From Thermococcus sp. EP1 (GTDB taxonomy: Archaea > Methanobacteriota_B > Thermococci > Thermococcales > Thermococcaceae), in contig NZ_JXCG01000004.1 in NCBI RefSeq assembly GCF_001317345.1, forward strand, positions 147,008 through 211,007: 64,000 nt of DNA. Direction: 5' to 3'. The notes beneath the pieces were generated by a model that searched no databases, was not told where the DNA came from, and saw nothing but the letters and a program-made list of their open reading frames with translations. How positions within the stretch are numbered: position 1 is the stretch's first letter; every line of letters starts with the position of its first letter. Made by a program: the position numbers and the translations under genes. Below, one piece after another: positions 56,641 to 64,000 of this stretch.

Positions 56641-59076
56641 TCAAAAAGATTGGGAAGAGATTATCCCTTCAACTAAATTGATAGCATCCCTAATGCCATA
56701 TATGTACTCTAAAGCCCGAAAGATATCCAATGTGCTCTGTAATGGTCTCGGTTCTTTATTAAGATCATAAGTGGTTTTGATGATCTCAAGCATCTGCTCC
56801 TTTTCATGCTCCATCCCTGCAATGTGATAAACAAAAAGAACATTTGCATAAGTGGCTCTTGAATAACCATAACCTTTTTCGCCTTTAAATCTACCATTGT
56901 CCTCCTGCTGCTCTCTAATCCACTCTGCTGCCTTTTTAATTGCTGGCAAAACTCTCTCGTCTCCACTAAGTTGGTAATATCTGGCTAAGCCAAATGCTGT
57001 AACTATTGTACCTCCCAAGCTCTTTTTCCAGCTCCCATCACTTCTTTGTTCATCCAAGATCTTTGTTATTATATTATCCAACACAGTCTTGTTGAATAAT
57101 CCATACTCATAGAGAATAGGCAACATCTGGGCTTCGGCAAATAAATCTCCCTTCTTATCTTTCGATGTCGTCATGATGTAATCCTCTTGAATCCTCTTTC
57201 TCAGATAAGTCATGGTTTTTTCCTGTCCTTCAAAGGGTAATCCTTTAAGGGGCTCTATCGTGAACGTAGTGTAGAGAGTAAAATCGTTCGGCGGCACTCC
57301 TTCTGGGAACCCTCCGTTTTCAAGTTGTTTATACGCGAGCCATCTGAGTAACCATTCATACCTCTCTTTAAACCATTCATTTCCGGTTTCTTGATAAAGG
57401 TATGAATAAATCCTAGCTATCCTAGCATTAAGGAAGTAATCACCTTTATATCCATCATCAAAGTCGGCATAGTTATAACCTGTCCAAAAACGCTCTAAGA
57501 ATTCCACAAACTTCTCATGTTCTCCAGAATATAATATTTTATCCTGAGTAGGGGGTAGCAAGGGAGGGTTTGGAACAAACTCGTAAAGCTCTGAGTTTCC
57601 ATTGACAAAGAGCGTCTTAAAGTGTGTATCATAAGGTGCGTACTCCATAAGCCCATACTTTATGAGACCGTAGGCTCTTCTGTATTTATCCACATACACA
57701 TAGCTCACATTGTATGCTTTCATTAGAGTGTAAACTCTATCTTTCTGAGTAGAACTAAACATCACCACATGATCCGCGTATGCCTTCTTTGCCTCCTGAG
57801 GGTCAGGGGCTTTCTCAAAAAACCCCTGATAAACTTTCTTCCACATCACTACGTCTTTTCTATGAGTGTTACCAATTAATAAATATCCTAGGTCCCACCA
57901 TACTAAGAATACCGCATTTTCCGGTGTGTTCTCTTTTATCCACTCAAAGGCCTCTTTATCTTTCACTGTCGGGGGTGTTATGTAAGCATAAGCTGAATAT
58001 GCACCTTGAAAAACGGGCCCAAGGAAGAGTAAAGCTATCACAAGAGATACAACTCTTTTGTTTAACAGTAGCTTTCTAAATACTCCTGCCCCCCACCCAC
58101 TCATGTCTGCGGTTATTTTCTCCAAGGCCCATTGAATCCGTGGAAATACTTCATCAACCAAAAATTCCGCTGCCATTATTGATAGGGGTAACGAAGCATA
58201 GGGATCTCTAAACCTAAAGGCAATACTCCCAAAAATCATAAAAGACCAAGCCCATAAAGCTAGTCCTTGCCTGATTGGCCCCCCTTCAAAGTATCTTTTA
58301 GTGGCTAGAACTCCAAAGATTAGTTGGATAATACCAATCCACTTGAGGTATCCTAAAGCTGTAACCTCTTCCCTTGGCATTCTTGAGATGAGACCTCTTA
58401 TAAACTCACCACTAACAGGAGCATAGTAAAGTAACACACCAATCAAAGCCAACCCTACTAAATAATGAAGATGTTTCTTAACCCAAGGAACGAAGTATAT
58501 AAATGCCATTAGAATCCCTACACCAACAAAAAATACCCATCCCCTGTGTGTAACCATGTAAATAGGTAGTAAAACTATTAAGGATGCTATATACTTTGGT
58601 TCTCCAGTTTTAAAGAACCTCACTAAGAGCCACAATCCAATTACAAATAACAATATTCCCAGATTTTCTGGAATGTAGAGACTCGTCCTGTAAACAAAAT
58701 TTGGAGCAAAACCTACTAAAAGAGTCGCTAGAAAAGCCTTTTTCTCGTCTTCTAAAATCTCCTTGGATAGATAATAGAATGCAACTAGAGATAAAACCCC
58801 ATAGATGGCTGGCAGGATGAAAAAGACATAATCAGTCTTGAAAATGGAATATATAAACGCGCCTATTACATGAAATAATGGAGGATAGCTATATGCTTTA
58901 AGCCCTAAAAGAGAACCCACATCCTTTGAAAGTACCCCTATTCCGTTGTTTACTATTCTCAAAGTAAGATCTCTGTGAAGATATTCATCATAAACAGCAA
59001 GTAACAAAGTTCTATGAGGAATCAGTCTCACGATGAAAGAGGTTATAAGTAATAATGCAAATTTGGACCTTTTCAT
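56641..59076 (-). CDS. GT-C/STT3-like membrane protein fused to an alpha/alpha-toroid domain
   Basis: 811 residues. The first ~370 hold about 11-13 membrane spans with an early acidic loop AVYDEYLHRDLTLRIVNN, as in GT-C glycosyltransferases. Then comes WWDLGYLLIG (393 on), a variant of the WWDYG motif of oligosaccharyltransferase STT3/AglB. From about 590 the chain is soluble and helical, with toroid repeats ENGGFPEGV, EQRSDGSWKKSLGGTIVTAFGLARYY and EQQEDNGRFKGEKGYGYSRATYAN, as in terpene cyclase-like or C5-epimerase-like (alpha/alpha)6 barrels. The ATG at 59074-59076 has GGGGTG upstream; one 12 codons earlier lacks it. It probably acts in surface glycan transfer. Confidence 0.7.
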   Translation of the reverse strand: MKRSKFALLLITSFIVRLIPHRTLLLAVYDEYLHRDLTLRIVNNGIGVLSKDVGSLLGLKAYSYPPLFHVIGAFIYSIFKTDYVFFILPAIYGVLSLVAFYYLSKEILEDEKKAFLATLLVGFAPNFVYRTSLYIPENLGILLFVIGLWLLVRFFKTGEPKYIASLIVLLPIYMVTHRGWVFFVGVGILMAFIYFVPWVKKHLHYLVGLALIGVLLYYAPVSGEFIRGLISRMPREEVTALGYLKWIGIIQLIFGVLATKRYFEGGPIRQGLALWAWSFMIFGSIAFRFRDPYASLPLSIMAAEFLVDEVFPRIQWALEKITADMSGWGAGVFRKLLLNKRVVSLVIALLFLGPVFQGAYSAYAYITPPTVKDKEAFEWIKENTPENAVFLVWWDLGYLLIGNTHRKDVVMWKKVYQGFFEKAPDPQEAKKAYADHVVMFSSTQKDRVYTLMKAYNVSYVYVDKYRRAYGLIKYGLMEYAPYDTHFKTLFVNGNSELYEFVPNPPLLPPTQDKILYSGEHEKFVEFLERFWTGYNYADFDDGYKGDYFLNARIARIYSYLYQETGNEWFKERYEWLLRWLAYKQLENGGFPEGVPPNDFTLYTTFTIEPLKGLPFEGQEKTMTYLRKRIQEDYIMTTSKDKKGDLFAEAQMLPILYEYGLFNKTVLDNIITKILDEQRSDGSWKKSLGGTIVTAFGLARYYQLSGDERVLPAIKKAAEWIREQQEDNGRFKGEKGYGYSRATYANVLFVYHIAGMEHEKEQMLEIIKTTYDLNKEPRPLQSTLDIFRALEYIYGIRDAINLVEGIISSQSF

Positions 59077-59133
59077 CTTTTTCACCCCTAACTCTTTTAA
59101 TATCCTTTTCACTTTATTAAAGTTGGTGGTTCA

Positions 59134-60180
59134 ATGAAAGCTCTAAAGCTTTTCAGTCTTGCGTTCTTTACCCATCTACTTTTAATGGTTTATGCCAACA
59201 CTTTTCTAAGTGAAAAACTTTATGCAACCGAGCTTCCTTTTAACCAGATTCTCATTGCTGTATTTATCTCACTGGCCTTCTTTGGAGTTTTCGTGTTTGG
59301 ATATTTAAAACCAATAAAGCTACCAAAATCAGTATACTGGCTCATTCTCTTTCTCATCTCCTTTGCACTTCCTGGTTATGGACAATTTGCTGTTTTAATA
59401 ATGTTCTTCCTTTCTAAGGAATACAATATTTTTGAAAAATATGCAAAATTTGTGCTCTTAGGCTCGATTCTCTCCATAATTTCCCTCTATGTCATTGAAG
59501 GGGTCCCCCTTTTCCATTGGGAATTAAGATTCAAACTTGTCAAACCACTTGTCCTTTTTGCATTTTTGGGAGGAATCTCTCTGACATACTGCACATTAAA
59601 CTGGAAACTCAAGACATTAGTCTTTGTACTCTTTGAAATCCTATTCTTTGCTGGAACTTTTAGGTCTCTAATGCTTCTGGCATTTCTATTCTATTTTCTG
59701 CCTTACTATTACGACAACAAGCTGAGTTTTGAAAGAATTCTTATTGCCCTCCCAGTATTCTTGTTTGTAATATATTTAAGCGGAAACCTTGAGAGTCTCT
59801 TAACAAGAATGGGCTTTACATTCTTAGTGTTCCACAACATAGTCTCAGTTTCACTTCCATTTGGATTTTTCCATGGAAAGCTCTTGCTTCACAGTGACCC
59901 CAGATGGAGAATTGCCTTTATGTTCACTCTTAATGGGAGATACACATACTCTCTCTTTGGTCAGCCAATAGCAGACTTTGGAGTCTTCGGAGCACTAGAA
60001 GCTTATCTTCTTGGGACCCTGTTAAAGTTCTCAGAAAAGAATAAAGCGAGTGCAAGTGTTGTTTTAGCAACTTTAATCTATGCCCTTGAAAGTGGAATTG
60101 ATGCATTTTTGCTCTCTGTGTTGTTGCTTTTTGGTGGTGTTTATTCGAGTGAGATCCAGACAAAACTTAGAGGTAGATAG
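59134..60180 (+). CDS. Polytopic membrane protein, possible oligosaccharide repeat-unit polymerase-like
   Basis: 348 residues with 10-11 hydrophobic spans and very few charges. The largest loop, between residues 245 and 275, reads HSDPRWRIAFMFTLNGRYTYSLFG and is followed by IADFGVFGALEAYLLG. The pattern of a long extracellular loop before a DFG-x-x-G helix is seen in Wzy-type polymerases. This is only a resemblance. It is divergent from the STT3-like gene with under 60 bp between them, which supports a joint role in surface glycan. GGTGGTTC precedes the ATG. Confidence 0.55.
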   Translation: MKALKLFSLAFFTHLLLMVYANTFLSEKLYATELPFNQILIAVFISLAFFGVFVFGYLKPIKLPKSVYWLILFLISFALPGYGQFAVLIMFFLSKEYNIFEKYAKFVLLGSILSIISLYVIEGVPLFHWELRFKLVKPLVLFAFLGGISLTYCTLNWKLKTLVFVLFEILFFAGTFRSLMLLAFLFYFLPYYYDNKLSFERILIALPVFLFVIYLSGNLESLLTRMGFTFLVFHNIVSVSLPFGFFHGKLLLHSDPRWRIAFMFTLNGRYTYSLFGQPIADFGVFGALEAYLLGTLLKFSEKNKASASVVLATLIYALESGIDAFLLSVLLLFGGVYSSEIQTKLRGR

Positions 60181-60375
60181 GAATACACGTCTACCAAACC
60201 ACTTTAAGGTGTCTATCTTTTCAATATACGCTCAATTGTTGTAAAGAATAGTATATTATTTAACAAAAATTTTATATATTGAATTGCACAAAAATTATTG
60301 TTATTGCTGCATATAATTCAAGCTTTTCTAAAATCAAGAAGTTACTTGATCCCACAAATAAGGGGGTCAGAAGAC
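60181..60375. promoter_or_regulatory. Intergenic region with promoter of the beta-helix/solute-binding gene
   Basis: 195 bp. A clear plus-strand TATA box, AAAATTTTATATATTG (60267-60282), would start transcription near 60305, leaving an unusually long leader of about 70 bases. GGGGGT (60362-60367) is the ribosome binding site for the ATG at 60376. An overlapping 70-codon frame (60279-60491) is regarded as spurious. Confidence 0.5.
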
Positions 60376-63300
60376 ATGAGAAGGGTGACTCTGTTTTTAG
60401 TTGTAATATTGCTCTGGTCTATAGTACCAATAAGTGCAGTATCTGCCGTTACAGATCCAAACCACAACCCAATAGAGATTATCGGGGATGAAAGCTTTAC
60501 TCCCGAAAACGGTGTCATCGGTGGTAGTGGCACCCCAGAAGACCCATATATAATCGCGAATTGGGTGATTAATGCAAGTGGTTCGGCATTTGGGATACAT
60601 ATTGCTAATACAAGAGCATACTTTGTTATCAGAAATGTTACCATTTATGGGGGAGTTCAAAGTATCTTGCTAGAAAATGTCAGCAATGCAATGATTGAAG
60701 CCTCTCAAATGTATAATGCTGAGTGGGACGGGATTGCAATAGTTGCCTCTTCAGGAGTTACAGTATACAGTACAATAATCCAAGATATCGGAGGTTCAGG
60801 AATACACGGATGGGACTCCACAGGGCTTATTCTCGAGCATAATGAAGTGACTAATACCGAAAAAGGAATAACTTTAGAAAGAAGCAAAGCTGTAGTTAGA
60901 TACAACAATTTGACTTCTAACAGAGAAACAGGAACTACAATTTGGGAGACAGATGGCGTAGAAATTTACAACAATACAATTTCCTCAAACGGATGGGTTG
61001 GAATATTCCTATATCACTCCATCAATATAGTGATAGGGAACAACACCCTTTCAAACAATCAAGGAGATGGCATCCTTCTAGAATCCACAAACGAAACAGA
61101 TATACTTGAGAATGTGTTCTCCGAGAATCAAGGAGCTGGAGTTTCAATTGGGGCATCAAAAGATAACATAGTAAGTGAAAACACTTTCGAGAGCAATAAT
61201 AATGGGGTAACTATTGGAGACTCTCTTAATATCACAATAATAGACAACAGCTTTTTAAACAGTGAGTACCCTGCTATTGAAATTCATAACTCTGAGGGCC
61301 TGATAATACAGCTTAATTATGTGTATGCAACAAATCATACAGGGATATGGATTTGGAATGCTACAAGCATTACTATAGAAAACAATACTGTATTGAACAG
61401 TACGTACGAGGGAATATGGGCCCAATACATGTACAATTCGACAATATCAAACAATGATCTGCAGAATAATGAATATAGCGGAGTTACATTAGTAGATTCA
61501 GAAAATAGTGTTATCTCAGGTAATTTCCTCAAGAATAATAAGTACAGTGGAGTCTCTTTGGAGAGGACCAATAGCAGTTCGGTGATCAATAACACTATAC
61601 TTAATGTAACTGAAGGGGATGGAATCTACCTTTGGAATGCCACTAAAAACGTCATTGCTAACAATTACATTAAAGGGACAGGAGAAGATGGCGTTCAACT
61701 CCAATACTCCCCAAATAACATGATAGTTGAGAATTATATAGATCATGGGGATGTGAGCACTGCTCAGGGAATAGACACTCATAATTCCCCGTACCTCCAG
61801 ATCTCTGAAAACACGATAACCAATGCAAATAATGGAATTTATCTCTTTCTAAACTCCCACAATAGTAACATCACTAAGAACAATATCTTCAATAATGGGG
61901 CTGGAATAGTGATAGAAGGACTGATTAACATAACTATCTCAGAAAACAAAGTATCAAACAACTCTCGCCAAGGTATTGTAGTTCAGAGTTCTAGAGAAAT
62001 AACTCTTACTAACAACTTTATAGAAGGGAGTGGGTATAATGGTGTCGAGTTCTATACTGTCACAAATGCCATTGTGATGGGTAATCAATTTATACACAAT
62101 AATCATGGAGCATTTCAGGCAGATAATTCCATGAACCTCTACATTTCAGACAACCGAATGGAAGAAACAAACGCTGGTGTTGTCTTCAGGTATAATACTC
62201 AAGATTCCTTGGTAGAGAACAACTTTATTGCTAATAACGAGAAAGGATTCTGGATTTGGGAAGCTAATAATAACACTTTCGTGAACAATACTGTGGTAAA
62301 TAACGCTTGGACGGGAGTATTCATATATAACTCCACTGACAACGTATTTTACCTGAATCACTTTGAAAACTCCCAAAACGTTATCCTCGAGAATTCAATA
62401 GCTCAATGGTACTCTCCAGAGCCAATTTCATACGACTACAACGGCACTACCATAATAATCCCCGGAACTCAGTTCACAAACTATCTAGGAAACTACTGGA
62501 GTGACTACATGGGAAGGGACACTAATGGAGACGGTATTGGAGAGGAGCCATATTATATAGATTCAAACAATTATGACCCATATCCGATTTCATATATGAT
62601 AAAGCCTGTAGTATTAACCGACATAGCTAGAGAGATAACGAATACCTCAGCCGTCTTTAGAGGTACACTTCTTGATACTGGAGGAAGCACCTCCGTAGAA
62701 GTGTGGTTTGAATATGGACTATCTATGGACAATTTGACCCAAACAACATCACATCAAGTGTTATTAACTGAAGAATCTTTCGAAATTGGAGTTTTTGATT
62801 TGGTGCCAAATACCACCTATTACTTCAGAGCAGTCGCAAAGAATGAAATAGGAACTGCATATGGAAGAATACTAAGCTTTACAACGCCACTAACAGGGAA
62901 CTATACTGTCCTACAAAAAGGCCCAGCGAGTGATTTGATAAGAATCACTCTTGCAAATTCTGAGGGTGATGGAATTACTAAAACCGCAGAGGGGAATTTA
63001 GACATCTTCCTTTGGAGTGTAAGTGGAAATATCATCCAAAGTCTCCCCAATGAGACAATCACTAAGCTGAAGTTAGTTAGAACCACAACAGGCTATAATG
63101 ATATTGAACTTAACCCAGTGCACGATGACGACAGCCCATATTTGGTTACTGTGAATAATAAGACTTATTTCAATCCATTTGCAATAAGAGAGATTAGACA
63201 TGCATTAAACTTCCTCCTAAACAGGCAGTACTTTGTCCAAGAATACCTCGGTGGCCATGGACAACCAATGTTTGGAGGAATACGACCAAGCTCAGGGGCA

Positions 63301-64000
63301 GGTATATACTTTGAACCAGTTTATAATGCTCTAGGTCTAACTCCTGAAGGAAACCAGAACAAAGCATTAATAATGATTGAGGAGGCCATGCAGAAAGCAT
63401 CTCAGGACTTAGCAGTGCAGGGATACACGCTAGAAAAAATCAACGGCACATGGTACTTCGAAGGCGAACCAGTTATAATAAAAGGAGTGATCAGAATAGA
63501 GGATCATAGAAAAGAAATCGGCCTTTACGTTGCAGACATGCTTGAAAAAGCAGGCCTCAAAGTTGAGAGACTCTTATGGGATAGGAGTACAGCAGGCCGC
63601 ATAGTATATGGAACTGATCCAAGAGAGTATAAATGGAGCTTCTACACTGCTGGTTGGGTTTCTACAGTTAACATTAAGTGGCCTGATGTTTACACCGCAT
63701 GGTGGTATGCAAGCTGGTACGGATGGCTCCCAGGTGCAGTAGGATGGGAAATACCAAGAGAAGACTTGGTGACCTTTGGTGAGCTTGTAAATGAATTTGG
63801 AGGGCCTGATGCCACAATAGCTGCACTCCAGCTCAAATACTACAACACCACTGAAAAACTAACAGAACTCTATAACATGACTACAGAAGAAATCACCAAA
63901 CTACTTGTTCTTAGAAACCTTGATTTCAACAACAAAACTTACACATTAGAAGAAAACAATGCCAACCAGTACTGGGACCTCCAGAAGATTTCAATGGCCC
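60376..64000 (+). CDS. Secreted chimera: NosD-type beta-helix, FN3-like domain and ABC oligopeptide-type solute-binding domain (partial)
   Basis: An uninterrupted frame of 1208 codons runs off the right edge. Signal peptide MRRVTLFLVVILLWSIVPISAVSA (1-24). Residues ~30-720 are parallel beta-helix repeats of about 22 residues (pattern N-x-I-x-x-N-x-G-I-x-L), with dozens of N-x-S/T sites, closing with the NosD-type cap LGNYWSDYMGRDTNGDGIGEEPYY (~702-725). About 743-838 is a fibronectin-III-like domain (VVLTDIAREITNTSAVFRG, VWFEYGLSMDN, PNTTYYFRAVAKNEIGTAYG). From ~842 the chain matches Thermococcales family-5 solute-binding proteins (GNLDIFLWSV, FNPFAIREIRHALNFLLNRQYFV, GHGQPMFGGIRPSSGA, WAWYASWYG-like region). 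It likely captures an extracellular oligosaccharide or peptide for an ABC importer encoded downstream. I know no described protein with exactly this domain set. Confidence 0.85.
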   Translation, partial: MRRVTLFLVVILLWSIVPISAVSAVTDPNHNPIEIIGDESFTPENGVIGGSGTPEDPYIIANWVINASGSAFGIHIANTRAYFVIRNVTIYGGVQSILLENVSNAMIEASQMYNAEWDGIAIVASSGVTVYSTIIQDIGGSGIHGWDSTGLILEHNEVTNTEKGITLERSKAVVRYNNLTSNRETGTTIWETDGVEIYNNTISSNGWVGIFLYHSINIVIGNNTLSNNQGDGILLESTNETDILENVFSENQGAGVSIGASKDNIVSENTFESNNNGVTIGDSLNITIIDNSFLNSEYPAIEIHNSEGLIIQLNYVYATNHTGIWIWNATSITIENNTVLNSTYEGIWAQYMYNSTISNNDLQNNEYSGVTLVDSENSVISGNFLKNNKYSGVSLERTNSSSVINNTILNVTEGDGIYLWNATKNVIANNYIKGTGEDGVQLQYSPNNMIVENYIDHGDVSTAQGIDTHNSPYLQISENTITNANNGIYLFLNSHNSNITKNNIFNNGAGIVIEGLINITISENKVSNNSRQGIVVQSSREITLTNNFIEGSGYNGVEFYTVTNAIVMGNQFIHNNHGAFQADNSMNLYISDNRMEETNAGVVFRYNTQDSLVENNFIANNEKGFWIWEANNNTFVNNTVVNNAWTGVFIYNSTDNVFYLNHFENSQNVILENSIAQWYSPEPISYDYNGTTIIIPGTQFTNYLGNYWSDYMGRDTNGDGIGEEPYYIDSNNYDPYPISYMIKPVVLTDIAREITNTSAVFRGTLLDTGGSTSVEVWFEYGLSMDNLTQTTSHQVLLTEESFEIGVFDLVPNTTYYFRAVAKNEIGTAYGRILSFTTPLTGNYTVLQKGPASDLIRITLANSEGDGITKTAEGNLDIFLWSVSGNIIQSLPNETITKLKLVRTTTGYNDIELNPVHDDDSPYLVTVNNKTYFNPFAIREIRHALNFLLNRQYFVQEYLGGHGQPMFGGIRPSSGAGIYFEPVYNALGLTPEGNQNKALIMIEEAMQKASQDLAVQGYTLEKINGTWYFEGEPVIIKGVIRIEDHRKEIGLYVADMLEKAGLKVERLLWDRSTAGRIVYGTDPREYKWSFYTAGWVSTVNIKWPDVYTAWWYASWYGWLPGAVGWEIPREDLVTFGELVNEFGGPDATIAALQLKYYNTTEKLTELYNMTTEEITKLLVLRNLDFNNKTYTLEENNANQYWDLQKISMA

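Noticed and set aside
60279..60491. 70-codon frame overlapping the start of the beta-helix gene
   Set aside because: It has no ribosome binding site, starts inside the TATA box region and conflicts with a much longer secreted-protein frame.
60460..62480. Repeated DNA-like pattern suggestive of a repeat array
   Set aside because: The repetition is at the protein level (beta-helix rungs); the nucleotide repeats are not identical, so it is neither a CRISPR array nor a satellite.

Overview
The window is chromosomal DNA of a hyperthermophilic archaeon of the order Thermococcales (Thermococcus or Pyrococcus; I cannot fix the species from sequence alone). The reasons are the complete TrmB-controlled maltose/trehalose transporter operon with TreT, a cytosolic NADP(H)-dependent sulfhydrogenase operon (beta-gamma-delta-alpha), archaeal-only ribosomal and RNA polymerase subunits, GGTG-type ribosome binding sites, AT-rich TATA boxes and three tRNA genes that encode CCA. 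No mobile element, CRISPR array or rRNA gene was seen.

Layout. 1-9.8 kb: carbohydrate uptake and sugar metabolism. On the minus strand runs malE-malF-malG-treT-trmB-malK and then a fucose/arabinose-isomerase-like gene cut by the left edge; a PfkB sugar kinase is divergent from malE. 9.8-11.1 kb: small accessory genes and a frameshifted cysteine-synthase-like gene. 11.1-38.5 kb: one of the large archaeal information-processing superclusters, all on the minus strand. Transcription order is SPOUT methyltransferase, rpl3 to secY (S10/spc block), adkA, DUF106, two accessory genes, rpl34e-cmk-rpl14e, two accessory genes, cbf5, a methyltransferase, tRNA-Ser, rps13-rps4-rps11-rpoD, tRNA-Leu, rpl18e-rpl13-rps9-rpoN, tRNA-Pro, rpoK, an enolase-like gene and rps2.

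38.6-44.3 kb: hydrogenase island, with a maturation protease, an unknown secreted protein on the other strand, and hydB-G-D-A. 44.5-54 kb: transporters and small metabolic genes (MFS, Rio2 kinase, TPR protein, radical SAM-MFS-asparaginase operon, PhoU-type regulator, two tandem MATE exporters). Three of the transporter promoters, and more weakly a fourth, share a 15-bp motif beside the TATA box, which suggests one local regulon. 54-56.5 kb: phosphoenolpyruvate synthase. 56.6-64 kb: cell-surface genes. These are a GT-C/STT3-like membrane protein fused to an alpha/alpha-toroid domain, a divergent polytopic membrane protein, and at the right edge a very large secreted protein that joins a NosD-type beta-helix, a fibronectin-III-like domain and an ABC oligopeptide-type solute-binding domain. 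This last chimera is the most unusual object in the window.
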